From NCBI GenBank assembly GCA_964369685.1, contig CAYJFB010000016.1:1-48433 (forward strand): a stretch of 48,433 nucleotides of DNA, written 5' to 3'. A program made the position numbers and the translations under genes. The DNA is from Avidesulfovibrio sp964369685 (GTDB lineage Bacteria > Desulfobacterota > Desulfovibrionia > Desulfovibrionales > Desulfovibrionaceae). The notes below the pieces were generated by a model, which did not search any database, was not told where the DNA came from, and was given only the letters and a program-made list of their open reading frames with translations. Below are positions 40,648 to 48,433 of the stretch, one piece after another. The stretch's first letter is position 1, and each line of letters begins with the position of its first letter.

Positions 40648-43128
40648 ATGTCACCTACCATCGGAACAAATATCCCTTCACTCAATATTGCTACCCCTAT
40701 TTCACCCAAAGAACCGCAAACCGCAAGCGGTGCAAGAGTCGGCGACGCCCCGGCTCCCGCATCGACAACCCAGCCAAAAACAGGTCTGCTACAAAAAACA
40801 CAAGCCTTGCTTCATCGTCTCACTTCCGGTGCCGTTAAACACACCCACAAATACTCTTTAGAGGTGACTGTGCCCGCGCCTAAAGCGGGTCAACCGGCAT
40901 TTAAAGATCACATTATTAGTATCAATTCAAGGACGTTAACCACGGCCGAACGCATTGCAAATACTGCCAAAGCAAAGCTGGAACAGCTGGAAAGAATCAC
41001 GCTCAAAGATCTCAGTGATCAAACGAAAACAGCCATGACCGCAGCGAATGGGCATGCCATAGAAGCACAAACAGCCTTAAAAGAAGCCATTACGGCGCAA
41101 TATGATTTGCGTACAGCCTTTATTCAATACGCTCATGCATCAGGAAACGACCTTAGCGCGCAAATAATGGATTGTGATCGAAAAATTTCAGAATTGATGA
41201 ATCTTTCAGGTTCGTTGATAGAAGCCGCAAAGAAAAATCAAGATGTCCCTACTGCGCTTGCAACGCAAAGTGTTTCCAATGTCGTGAATGAAATGCGTCT
41301 TGATATGCACGGCACCACAAGTTTAGTGCATAAAAAATTTACAGAAATACACAAAAGAATGGATGCCTTAGAAGCACAAAAAGATACCCTGAAACCGAGA
41401 GTATTTGCAAAAGAAGTCCAAAGATTACAAACGCTTCTTAAAAAGACCGAAGCACTCCTTGAGGAACAAAAAACCAGACAAGCACAAGGAAAAAAAGGTG
41501 CTGTATACGACCCACAAACCTTGGATGCCATAAGAACTTCACTGGATAGCGCCGGAGCGCGTCTCAATGAATTTGAACGCGTGAATATAAATAGAGAATT
41601 TATGCGGATGGCAGAAGGCCTGCAAAAAAGTTATCAATTACCTACAACATCCGACGGGTGGGGTGTATTAATCAACGCCAACCGCTTCGACCCTTCAAAG
41701 CAAATCTGTCTTGAACAATTGCAAACGCTCTTTACTGCATTAAATAAAGAGCCACATTCAATAGATATTGAGGCCACAACGGCAATTGTGGATCAAATAA
41801 TCGGAAATAATAAGTTATTCAGAAGTCTGTTCTCTGACTTAACACAGCTAGAGGGGGAGTCTAAATCAATAGCGAAGGCTTTTCACAACGAATGTGAAAA
41901 ACTTTTGGCAATCGCTAAAAAGATACAAACATCTGCGAATCCAAACACATACGAAACAGGAGATGCCATTAACAAAATGTTGCTTTCGCCTATCAGTGTT
42001 TCGACGCTTGCAGAAAGTAAATTGCGCGGTCTTTCTCCTGATTTTGCTTTAGCCGAACTTGCTGTAGACGGTAATTTGGAAGGTGACCCCAAGGAACTTG
42101 GGCAAGGTGCGCTGAACACCGTGTTTTTATGTAAATATAAGTCGCCGACTACAGGTGAAGAAGCTTCCTATGTGTTTAAAAGTGAATATAATGGACGACA
42201 AGGTTTTTTTGATTTTGGTCTGGCAGGTCTTGGCTATAAACGTGATACTCCTCTCGTTGGTTTAAATATTATAGCAACAGAAGTTGCCGCAAAGATTGGC
42301 TGTGAAAGTGCTATAGCCCAATCAAAAATAGGTGCTCTCAATGGACAATTCGGTCTTTTTATGGAACAAGGTCGAGGGAGTATTCTTGTTGATCTGATGG
42401 AACCAAAAAATACAGACGGAAACCCGCATCCCGGCTTCACAGTGAACGGCCAAGTTTATTCTTTGGCGGATTTGCCGAGGGCCTTAACGCCTGCGCAACA
42501 AAAAACCTTTGCCATCAATTTAATACAAGAGCTGACCAAACTTGAATGGGCAGACGCTCTTTCAGGCCAACTTGACAGACATGAAGGCAACTATCTTTTT
42601 GATTTGAATCCTACCACGACAGCCGTCAAAATTACAGGTATCGATAATGATTTTTGTTTCAGTAAAGAGCTTGACGGATTAGCCCGTTCCGGTGCTTTGG
42701 ATTTTTCTCGAAATCCTGGATTTGCATATGGTTTTGGTGTAAATCAAATGTTTAAACCTCTTTTTATTACACAAGAAATTAAGGATAAACTTCTTGCAAT
42801 AGACGTTGAGGAATATACAAAATCTTTACAAGGTAAACTTGATGCCGACGCCATCGCTGCGGCCGTAAGCCGCCTTGCCGATGCCAAAAGGCATGCCGAA
42901 ACGTGTTCCGTGCTTTCAAATTCAAGCACTGCGCACGAATTGGCTACAATGTTTCAAACTATTGCTGATGAGATGACGCCCGTTCAGGCGCTCAGAGCTC
43001 AGGAGCAGGCAAAAATTCAACGCGGAGAAAGTATAGACGCAGAACGTGCGCAACTGGCAACAAAGAATTTTATAACCAGAGATTTTTATCAACTACAGCC
43101 CATGTTTGCTGCCTTGGCCAGGCCTTAG
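40648..43128 (+). CDS. Kinase-fold protein, candidate secreted effector
   Basis: An 826-residue protein with no signal peptide or TM helix. Residues 1-45 are Ser/Thr/Pro/Ala-rich and look disordered. Residues about 90-310 are helical and coiled-coil-like (LEAQKDTLKPRVFAKEVQRL). The last 350 residues show kinase-like motifs in order: glycine-rich loop LGQGALNTVF (484-493), Lys511 in YVFKSE, Glu545 in EVAAKIG, catalytic-loop-like D643-R-H645-E-G-N648, and D666 in GIDND. The 23-residue gap between D643 and D666 fits an HRD-DFG arrangement; DRHxGN resembles PI3/4-kinase-like and several bacterial effector kinases. GAGAGGA precedes ATG 40648, and a sigma-54-type promoter lies upstream. Secretion into a host cell is a hypothesis; I cannot name a family. 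Confidence 0.8.
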   Translation: MSPTIGTNIPSLNIATPISPKEPQTASGARVGDAPAPASTTQPKTGLLQKTQALLHRLTSGAVKHTHKYSLEVTVPAPKAGQPAFKDHIISINSRTLTTAERIANTAKAKLEQLERITLKDLSDQTKTAMTAANGHAIEAQTALKEAITAQYDLRTAFIQYAHASGNDLSAQIMDCDRKISELMNLSGSLIEAAKKNQDVPTALATQSVSNVVNEMRLDMHGTTSLVHKKFTEIHKRMDALEAQKDTLKPRVFAKEVQRLQTLLKKTEALLEEQKTRQAQGKKGAVYDPQTLDAIRTSLDSAGARLNEFERVNINREFMRMAEGLQKSYQLPTTSDGWGVLINANRFDPSKQICLEQLQTLFTALNKEPHSIDIEATTAIVDQIIGNNKLFRSLFSDLTQLEGESKSIAKAFHNECEKLLAIAKKIQTSANPNTYETGDAINKMLLSPISVSTLAESKLRGLSPDFALAELAVDGNLEGDPKELGQGALNTVFLCKYKSPTTGEEASYVFKSEYNGRQGFFDFGLAGLGYKRDTPLVGLNIIATEVAAKIGCESAIAQSKIGALNGQFGLFMEQGRGSILVDLMEPKNTDGNPHPGFTVNGQVYSLADLPRALTPAQQKTFAINLIQELTKLEWADALSGQLDRHEGNYLFDLNPTTTAVKITGIDNDFCFSKELDGLARSGALDFSRNPGFAYGFGVNQMFKPLFITQEIKDKLLAIDVEEYTKSLQGKLDADAIAAAVSRLADAKRHAETCSVLSNSSTAHELATMFQTIADEMTPVQALRAQEQAKIQRGESIDAERAQLATKNFITRDFYQLQPMFAALARP

Positions 43129-43268
43129 ACTCTATAAGCTCCCGATGTATTCCTATCCCTTATGAATGTCATTTTACACTTCAACATTGAAGTGTGTAAG
43201 GTTCACTGACTTAAAACATACCGATACACAAGAGATGCCGACTCGTGATTGGGTCTCTGTTTAAATGT

Positions 43269-43328
43269 TTGATTACAAAACAATCCCTAGATAGTGTCGA
43301 CATTATCTAGGGATTGTTTTGTAATCAA
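43269..43328. repeat. 60-bp near-perfect palindrome
   Basis: Bases 43269-43293 (TTGATTACAA...) are exactly complementary to 43304-43328. The centre is TGTCGACA, also self-complementary. The only defect is a G/T pair at 43294/43303. There is effectively no loop and no T-run, so this is not an ordinary terminator. Confidence 0.95.
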
Positions 43329-43508
43329 TGATGACAGCTCTATTTATAGATAACCTCGTCTTTCTATATTTTTTTAATCAAGAATATAGGCAGTTTTCTA
43401 CAAAATATGGCCAGCTTGTTCTGGCCATTAGAGCGGCAGTTCCTCTCATTGCATACCGCTTTTTGGTTAAACGGATATTTTAGACACAGCCCTCAGAACA
43501 GTTTTTGT

Positions 43509-43536
43509 TTGACTTTTTCTTCTCCTGTTTTATTTT
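43509..43536 (+). promoter_or_regulatory. Possible sigma-70 promoter upstream of the chemoreceptor
   Basis: TTGACT (43509-43514), 16-bp spacer, TATTTT (43531-43536). The sequence around it is T-rich, so chance is possible. It would drive the short ORF at 43553 and the receptor gene. Confidence 0.4.
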
Positions 43537-43552
43537 TTTGTAGGAGGTAACT

Positions 43553-43582
43553 ATGGGTAAGCTATGTAAAAAACATCTTTAG
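43553..43582 (+). CDS. Nine-codon ORF with strong RBS (leader or remnant)
   Basis: ATG GGT AAG ... TAG encodes MGKLCKKHL. AGGAGG lies six bases before the ATG, better than the RBS of most genes here. It may be a leader peptide for the chemoreceptor or the frameshifted start of a lost gene. Confidence 0.25.
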   Translation: MGKLCKKHL

Positions 43583-43684
43583 AGATTCGTATTCGGGAAA
43601 CCCATAAGATTCTGTTTAAAACTGCACGGGCATCATGGACAGTAGGATGACCTCTCAATGTGCATCAGAAAAAAGGAACAAATC

Positions 43685-45517
43685 GTGTTACAGAACAAAT
43701 CCATTGGCTTTAAAATTTACACAATTTTGTTTTCTGCCATAACGATCATGCTTGGTATTGTCGTAGCTTTTTATTTTGGCATCAATTATATTTCGAACAA
43801 CAGTACTGCCCTCGCCGGCAAGCAAATGTATGAATTGCAAAAAGATCGCATTAAAGACATTACCTTAGCCGCAGCGAAAGGACTTGAAGATCAGATAGAT
43901 GGTAAATCGAAAGAAGAACAACTGAACATTATCAATCAATTTCTGACAAAATCACGATTTGATACCAATGACTCGGGGTATTTTTTTCTCTATGAAGAAA
44001 CGACAGTGCGCTTGCACCCCATTAACAGACAAATTCAAGGTAAAGATATAGGCGATTCAAAAGATTCTGTCGGCGTATACTTTATTCAAGAATTGCGTGA
44101 TGTCGCCAAGTCCGGTGGTGGTTTTGTGACCTACATGTATCCTAAACCTGACGGTGAAATTGATCAAAAAACCGCCTATGCCGTTATGATCAGAGGGACA
44201 AATTATTGGTTTGGTACCGGCGTCTACACAGAGAATGTGGCTGTTTTGGAAAAACAGTTACATGAAAGCATGACCGAGCAAGCCAATACTATTGAGCTAT
44301 ATCTTGTTCTTGTTGTCTTGGTTTTTATCATCATCATGTTCATTGTTTCTATCAAGATTATCAGCTCGATTACAGGACCTATTTCACTTTTGACTGCCAT
44401 TTCTGCAAAAGTTGCCGAAGGTGATTTAAACGCCGGAAATCTTGTTGTTCATCATGCACAAGACCATATGCTCGCGGCCAGTAAAAATGAAGTTGATATC
44501 ATGTCGAATGCCATAAACCGCATGGTGTCTTCTTTGCGAGAAAAAATTCAAGACGCTGAAAACGCCATTGACGAAAGCAAAAAAAATGCCGCTCATATTC
44601 AAAAAGCCTTAGAAGCAACCGCCGTGGCCGAACAAAGTGCCAATACAAAAACAGAACACATGCTTCAAGTGGCAGATAATTTGGAAAAGGTTGTGAATAC
44701 ACTGTCTTTTGCCTCTGAAACATTGGCGCAAACCATTCGTGAATGTGAGCATGGTGCCAACGCACAAGCTCAGCAGATCACAAACACTGCCGAAGCAATC
44801 GAAGAAATGAGTATGACGGTCAATGGGGTGGCGCAAAGTGCCGGTTTCGCTTCCAACGTGACGTCAGAAACAGGCAGTAAAGCTCACGATTGTGGACGCA
44901 TTGCCAATGAAGCCATTAGCAGTATGCAAGATGTACAGCGCTTGACCACAAGACTTATGGAAGACATGCAGAGCCTTGATGTCAGTGCTAAATCCATCGA
45001 TCAAGTTATGGGTGTTATATCAGAAATCGCAGATCAAACAAATCTGTTAGCGCTGAATGCCGCCATTGAAGCAGCACGAGCCGGTGAAGCCGGTCGAGGC
45101 TTTGCTGTTGTGGCTGACGAAGTCCGTAAGCTTGCAGAAAAGACCATGGACTCTACCAATCAAGTTGCTAAAATTATCAATGAAATCCAACAAAATGCGA
45201 GTCAAAGCCTTACGCAAACGACAGCCTCTTTTGCTGCCATTGAAAAAGCCACAGATCTTGTTATGCAATCCGGTGAAACATTGACAGAAATTGCGAATAT
45301 GACACAACATTCTGCAGAACAAGTACACTCTATTGCCACCGCGGCAGAAGAGCAATCTGTCGCGACAAAGCACATTAAAGACAATATGAACCAAGTGAAT
45401 GATATAGCGCTCGTTACCGTGCAGAGCATGGGGAGTGCCACGCAATCAGTACGAGAACTCAAAGAACAAGCTCAAGAGCTTACAAAACTTACAAGAAGCC
45501 TCAAAACAACAAAATAG
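43685..45517 (+). CDS. Methyl-accepting chemotaxis protein with single Cache domain
   Basis: Chemoreceptor of about 610 residues. TM1 (about 11-34) is followed by a periplasmic sCache_2-type sensor (SGYFFLYEETTVRLHP, GKDIGDSKDSVGVYF, GTNYWFGTGVY). TM2 (about 208-230) and a HAMP domain lead to a cytoplasmic signalling domain with the hairpin tip EIADQTNLLALNAAIEAARAGEAGRGFAVVADEVRKLAE. There is no C-terminal CheR-binding pentapeptide. Such Cache domains often bind small carboxylates; the ligand here is unknown. I prefer GTG at 43685, with AAGGA 7 bases upstream, over ATG 43658, which has no RBS. No che genes are nearby. Confidence 0.93.
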   Translation: MLQNKSIGFKIYTILFSAITIMLGIVVAFYFGINYISNNSTALAGKQMYELQKDRIKDITLAAAKGLEDQIDGKSKEEQLNIINQFLTKSRFDTNDSGYFFLYEETTVRLHPINRQIQGKDIGDSKDSVGVYFIQELRDVAKSGGGFVTYMYPKPDGEIDQKTAYAVMIRGTNYWFGTGVYTENVAVLEKQLHESMTEQANTIELYLVLVVLVFIIIMFIVSIKIISSITGPISLLTAISAKVAEGDLNAGNLVVHHAQDHMLAASKNEVDIMSNAINRMVSSLREKIQDAENAIDESKKNAAHIQKALEATAVAEQSANTKTEHMLQVADNLEKVVNTLSFASETLAQTIRECEHGANAQAQQITNTAEAIEEMSMTVNGVAQSAGFASNVTSETGSKAHDCGRIANEAISSMQDVQRLTTRLMEDMQSLDVSAKSIDQVMGVISEIADQTNLLALNAAIEAARAGEAGRGFAVVADEVRKLAEKTMDSTNQVAKIINEIQQNASQSLTQTTASFAAIEKATDLVMQSGETLTEIANMTQHSAEQVHSIATAAEEQSVATKHIKDNMNQVNDIALVTVQSMGSATQSVRELKEQAQELTKLTRSLKTTK

Positions 45518-45553
45518 ACATGGCCTCTTGAAGGCTATGTGTTGAGTGTATAT

Positions 45554-45598
45554 ATGCGTCGCCCCGATAGGACTTACGTTTCTATTGGAGCGACGCAT
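45554..45598 (+). terminator. Terminator after the chemoreceptor gene
   Basis: TGCGTCGC (45555-45562) pairs with GCGACGCA (45590-45597); the stem continues inward with G-T wobbles to about 18 bp around loop CTTACGT. T-rich sequence follows (TTCTGTTTGTTGTTT). It lies between convergent genes. Confidence 0.7.
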
Positions 45599-45764
45599 TC
45601 TGTTTGTTGTTTAACCCTAAGCAAGGGGACTGTATTCAGAGAGTCTCTGGGTAGGCTTCATTGAAGGCATGATGAGCGACGATAGCGTTAAAGTCATATA
45701 CTCCCGGTAAAGCTGAACTGTTGTCTATATCAATGTCATGAGTGAATTGTGATTTGCTTGTAAG

Positions 45765-46460
45765 TTATTGTAGTTTTAGATAGGTATTCGCCTTGACTTT
45801 TTCCAGATGAATATTTTGCTTACTACAACTGGCCACCGTGAGCCAAAAATTTTCCGCTAACGGTAAGTGGCTCCAAAATAAACCATTTTCCAGTTTGCCC
45901 TTAAACGCAAAAGTTGTATGTATAGCCAACGGATCAGCAAGAAAACCCATACCATCAGCTTTTAAAGCCGCCTCTTTAATGGTCCAACGCCGAATCAACT
46001 CCTGAGATGGATATGATGTAGCCATTATTTCAGCCATTTCTTTTGGAGTAAAAACGTTGCTAAAGTCCTCTGGATTTAACGCTTGTACTGATTCCACATC
46101 TACCCCTATACGTCCTGCCCATCCGTGAGGAGCGACCGCGCAAACAGCATAAGGCAGGGTATGGCTGAAGCTAAAGCAAAACCCTTCGCATTGGGGGCGC
46201 CCATAGGTATCGACTGTGAGTTTAGATAAAAATTCCCGCCCGGGTCTTCCGGTGCTTTGTTGCAATGCATACCCTAAAAGGACACGAACCAAAAGTCGTA
46301 ACGCTCGGTCTAAAGGTCGTCGATTTGCGACAATACTCTGCACTTGCTCAGAGGGTAATAGAGCTAAAAAAGGCTGTAAGATGCACTCAGCCTCTTGATA
46401 GTCGAGACTCGGTAACCTTGCCGCCAAAATGTTTATCTGTGAAGGCGTTTGTGTTGGCAA
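45765..46460 (-). CDS. 4'-phosphopantetheinyl transferase (Sfp type)
   Basis: Transfers phosphopantetheine from CoA to carrier-protein serines. The 231-residue chain has the Sfp-type motifs FSFSHT, RIGVDVESV (Mg-binding Asp/Glu), FTPKEMAEI and RRWTIKEAALKADG, and its two-fold arrangement matches Sfp/Gsp rather than the short AcpS. It might serve fatty-acid ACP or a secondary-metabolite synthase; no synthase is in view. The start is uncertain: TTG at 46460 has TAGGA eight bases upstream, and no ATG precedes the conserved region. It is convergent with the chemoreceptor gene and divergent from the STAS gene. Confidence 0.87.
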   Translation of the reverse strand: MPTQTPSQINILAARLPSLDYQEAECILQPFLALLPSEQVQSIVANRRPLDRALRLLVRVLLGYALQQSTGRPGREFLSKLTVDTYGRPQCEGFCFSFSHTLPYAVCAVAPHGWAGRIGVDVESVQALNPEDFSNVFTPKEMAEIMATSYPSQELIRRWTIKEAALKADGMGFLADPLAIHTTFAFKGKLENGLFWSHLPLAENFWLTVASCSKQNIHLEKVKANTYLKLQ

Positions 46461-46678
46461 AATTTTTATCCTACAAATTTTAATAATGATAGATAGTTAA
46501 TGGATGAATTCCCCAGGGTTGTCGGGGCTGGTTGACTGATATTTTATATCGGCTGTTTTTTGTGTAAAGTCTTATTTCTCATGTGAAAGTTCTTGATACT
46601 CTGAAAAGATTGGCATAACGTTATAAACAAAGAACGCGTTTAAACAAAATGAAAAAACTGACTCAAAGGAAAATAGTC

Positions 46679-46975
46679 ATGAAAATTGAATTTATACAAG
46701 AAGATACTACACTTATTGCTCTCATTACGGGAAGTATAAACACGATAACAGCTACGGAACTTGAAAGTCAGTTAGAAGCCAAAAGAGAAGGCATCAACAC
46801 CCTCATTCTTGATTTTGCGGCTGTTGATTATGTGGCGAGCGCAGGGCTTCGCACGCTTCTTATTTCCAATAAATATATGGCAAAACATGGAAAAATGATT
46901 ATTAGAAATGTCAACGACGATATTCATGAAATCTTTGTCATGACAGGGTTTGATACTATATTAACTTTAGAATAA
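46679..46975 (+). CDS. STAS-domain anti-sigma factor antagonist (SpoIIAA/RsbV-like)
   Basis: A 98-residue single-domain protein. The segment LILDFAAVDYVASAGLRTLL carries the conserved Ser (in SAGLR) that partner kinases phosphorylate. KHGKMIIRNVNDDIHEIFVMTGFDTIL is the usual C-terminal half. Unphosphorylated STAS proteins bind and neutralise an RsbW-type kinase; the downstream gene, 10 bp away, encodes just such a kinase, so the two form a partner-switch module. I chose ATG at 46679, with AAGGA nine bases upstream; ATG 46649 is also in frame. Confidence 0.9.
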   Translation: MKIEFIQEDTTLIALITGSINTITATELESQLEAKREGINTLILDFAAVDYVASAGLRTLLISNKYMAKHGKMIIRNVNDDIHEIFVMTGFDTILTLE

Positions 46976-46985
46976 AAAACACTGT

Positions 46986-47459
46986 ATGGAAGAAATTATA
47001 AAAAAATTTCAATACCATGGGCAAGATGCTCTCATACTGCCCCTTAAAATAGAAGCATTTACTCTATTAAACGAGTGGTTATGCGACATAGCCCAACAAC
47101 TCACATTCACAGAAAAGCTCAAAAAACAGCTTTTTATTGTTGCAGATGAAGTTTTTACAAATTGTGTACAATATGCTCACCCAGAAAATACCGATACAAC
47201 TCCACTGAATCTCACTGTAGAAATAGCGTATAATACCCAAGCCTCACGACTTATACTGAAATTTTCTGACTCTGGAATTCCCTTTAATCCTTTAGAGGCA
47301 CAAGCACCTGATGTACACGCTTCTCTTGAAGAACGCACCGTTGGCGGGTTAGGTGTTTTTTTAGTAAAAAAACTTATGGATCGCATAGAATATATTCGCG
47401 AAAATGGACAGAACATTCTCATACTTCAAAAAAATATTGCAACTCCACCCTTCTCTTAA
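46986..47459 (+). CDS. RsbW-like anti-sigma factor / serine kinase
   Basis: A GHKL-type ATPase of 157 residues. The N-box is FIVADEVFTNCVQYAHPE (about 50-67), the G1 box FSDSGIPFNP, and the G2 box GGLGVFLVKKLMD near 119-131. In partner switching it phosphorylates the STAS protein or binds a target (a sigma factor or another output). Neither a PP2C (RsbU/SpoIIE) phosphatase nor a sigma factor is in the window. The pair could instead control a non-sigma target, as in several Gram-negative systems. Confidence 0.9.
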   Translation: MEEIIKKFQYHGQDALILPLKIEAFTLLNEWLCDIAQQLTFTEKLKKQLFIVADEVFTNCVQYAHPENTDTTPLNLTVEIAYNTQASRLILKFSDSGIPFNPLEAQAPDVHASLEERTVGGLGVFLVKKLMDRIEYIRENGQNILILQKNIATPPFS

Positions 47460-47525
47460 ACAACGCGTCTAGGCAGTGTCTATATAAGAACAATAGAGCA
47501 AGAATTGATGACGCCTTGAAAACTT

Positions 47526-47786
47526 ATGGAAGAAGCAGAAAAGCAAGAACAAGCCGATGCTATTTTTGTACTGGGTGACCCCATGCACTATGCTCGCCGT
47601 TATAATACACCACATGAAGTGGGCTTTCCTGTTCCAACCAATGCACCGCTTGATTGTTGGTTTGCTCGTGAACGTACTCAAGGTAGGGGGCAAGGTGTCT
47701 TGGCTCAAGTGGGTAAAACCCCTTCTAGTATCACAGAGCCTTTTGCCAATCCCATCATGTGGAAAGAGCCAAGTGAGCAAGTGTAA
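47526..47786 (+). CDS. 86-residue ORF of unknown function, perhaps a fragment
   Basis: Not recognised. The product has LGDPMHYARRYNTPHEVGFP and LDCWFARERTQGRGQGVLAQ, segments that look like conserved protein sequence rather than noise. There is no good RBS, an in-frame stop lies three codons upstream, and the IS element starts about 105 bp downstream. It may be an intact small gene or a surviving piece of a larger one. Confidence 0.4.
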   Translation: MEEAEKQEQADAIFVLGDPMHYARRYNTPHEVGFPVPTNAPLDCWFARERTQGRGQGVLAQVGKTPSSITEPFANPIMWKEPSEQV

Positions 47787-47892
47787 ACAAGGTATTGTTA
47801 TGCTTTCTTAAACGCAAGTTATTTTGACAGTTCATCCATTTGTAGTGGTTTAGACTTGGTCGTACAATAGACTCCGTTTTGATGTTAGCTTT

Positions 47893-48433
47893 TGTCAGAT
47901 TAGTTGAGTTGTCCGACCTTTTCTTTCCAGATGTGTTTTCCTTCAAGGAAGGTTTGCATGGGCGTTCTGCCGCAACACATTTTGCCTTGGTGAGTTCTCT
48001 CAGTGTTGTAATGGTTTATCCATACATCAAGGTCAGTTTGTAGCTCTTCTATAGATTGATATATTTTACGACGGAATGCAACCTGATAAAACTCATGCAA
48101 GATGGTTTTATGAAAACGTTCGCAAATGCCGTTAGTTTGTGGATGTCTGGTCTTCGTTTTAGTGTGTTCTATGTCATTTACCCCTAAATATAGCTCATAG
48201 TCGTGACTTTCAACTTTACCGCAATACTCTGTTCCTCTGTCGGTCAGTATACGGATAAGGCCTGTGTCGTGAGATTGAAAGAACGGTAAAACTTTATCAT
48301 TCAAAAGGTCTGCTCCAGTGATAGGCGTTTTTGTCGTATAGAGCTTTGCAGCTGCAACTTTGGAATAAGTATCCACAAAAGTTTGTTGATAAATCCGCCC
48401 AACGCCTTTAATGGTGCCCACATAGAAGGTATC
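47893..48433 (-). mobile_element. IS481-like insertion sequence, left part, cut by the window edge
   Basis: Contains the C-terminal part of a DDE transposase. The inner boundary is guessed at TGTCAGATTAG (47893), since IS481-type ends commonly begin TGT and may contain the transposase stop. The other end lies outside the window, so terminal repeats cannot be compared. Confidence 0.7.
47900..48433 (-). CDS. Transposase, IS481 family (partial, 5' end outside window)
   Basis: Integrase-core (rve/DDE) fragment of 177 codons. It reads DTFYVGTIKGVGRIY without a start codon and runs to the window edge, so the helix-turn-helix N-terminus is missing here. The catalytic residues are visible: Asp in QTFVDTYSKVA, Asp in ILTDRGTEYCG and Glu in NGICERFHKT. 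The C-terminal INHYNTERTHQGKMCCGRTPMQTFLEGK is typical of IS481/IS3-like transposases. No frameshift or stop interrupts the visible part, so the element may be active. Confidence 0.93.
   Translation of the reverse strand, partial: DTFYVGTIKGVGRIYQQTFVDTYSKVAAAKLYTTKTPITGADLLNDKVLPFFQSHDTGLIRILTDRGTEYCGKVESHDYELYLGVNDIEHTKTKTRHPQTNGICERFHKTILHEFYQVAFRRKIYQSIEELQTDLDVWINHYNTERTHQGKMCCGRTPMQTFLEGKHIWKEKVGQLN

Larger units (their letters stand above)
43129..43684. other. 556-bp intergenic region with palindrome, hairpins and promoter
   Basis: Between the kinase-like gene and the chemoreceptor. It holds the 60-bp palindrome (43269-43328); hairpin ATGGCCAG/CTGGCCAT (43407-43414 with 43421-43428); a second stem AGCGG/CCGCT ending in five T (43432-43464), together resembling a terminator or structured leader; a promoter-like pair (43509-43536); and a nine-codon ORF with a strong RBS (43553-43582). 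No full gene is seen. Confidence 0.6.

Noticed and set aside
47469..47780. Minus-strand ORF of 103 codons opposite the 86-residue ORF
   Set aside because: Composition rich in Cys, His and Phe is typical of an antisense shadow; the plus-strand product looks more protein-like.
1..48433. CRISPR array
   Set aside because: No run of regularly spaced 20-40-bp repeats was seen; the repeats found are isolated or tandem without unique spacers.

Overview
The window looks like chromosome from a sulfite- or sulfate-respiring member of the Desulfovibrionaceae (Desulfovibrionales), probably a host-associated lineage with moderate GC (roughly 40-45% by eye). Two markers carry that call: a true DsrC with both C-terminal cysteines (6863-7180), and a cytochrome c maturation cluster of the reduced System I* type, whose CcmE has a CxxxY motif instead of HxxxY (35105-39896). 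An exact genus cannot be fixed from sequence alone.

Layout. 18-6136: a small periplasmic protein, a CNNM/CorC-like membrane protein, mutL, a MogA/MoaB-domain protein and tyrS. 6396-13029: an LpdD-like protein, dsrC with a strong terminator, the phoH-pgpH-ybeY cluster on the minus strand, and an unknown cysteine-free repeat protein behind a sigma-54-type promoter. 13290-24076: housekeeping genes (rimM, an acyltransferase, rarA, an L,D-transpeptidase, ydjM, an M48 protease with TPRs, cysS, rpiB, ubiX) and a 58-residue winged-helix protein. 24190-34454, minus strand: secF, a two-gene type I secretion exporter, an LTA-synthase-like sulfatase, tgt and the proton pyrophosphatase hppA. 35105-39896: ccmE-ccmF-ccmA-ccmB-ccmC, which would mature the multihaem cytochromes of this metabolism, followed by crcB. 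40648-48433 is more accessory: an 826-residue protein with a kinase-like C-terminal half, a chemoreceptor, a phosphopantetheinyl transferase, a STAS/RsbW-type partner-switch pair, an orphan small ORF and an IS481-like transposase running off the right edge.

The most interesting thread is two proteins without signal peptides, the 377-residue repeat protein (11896-13029) and the 826-residue kinase-like protein (40648-43128). Each is preceded by a site with GG-N10-GC spacing that matches 15 of 16 positions of the sigma-54 promoter consensus. They may share a regulon, and the larger one resembles secreted kinase-fold effectors. No secretion apparatus for them is visible here.

A second thread is DNA structure. 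A two-hairpin interspersed repeat occurs three times (22270, 32243, 37634). There are long, nearly perfect inverted repeats at 7788, 13089, 32056 and 43269. A 75-bp in-frame tandem repeat sits in the 5' part of the M48 protease ORF, and a 42-bp perfect palindrome lies in frame inside ybeY.
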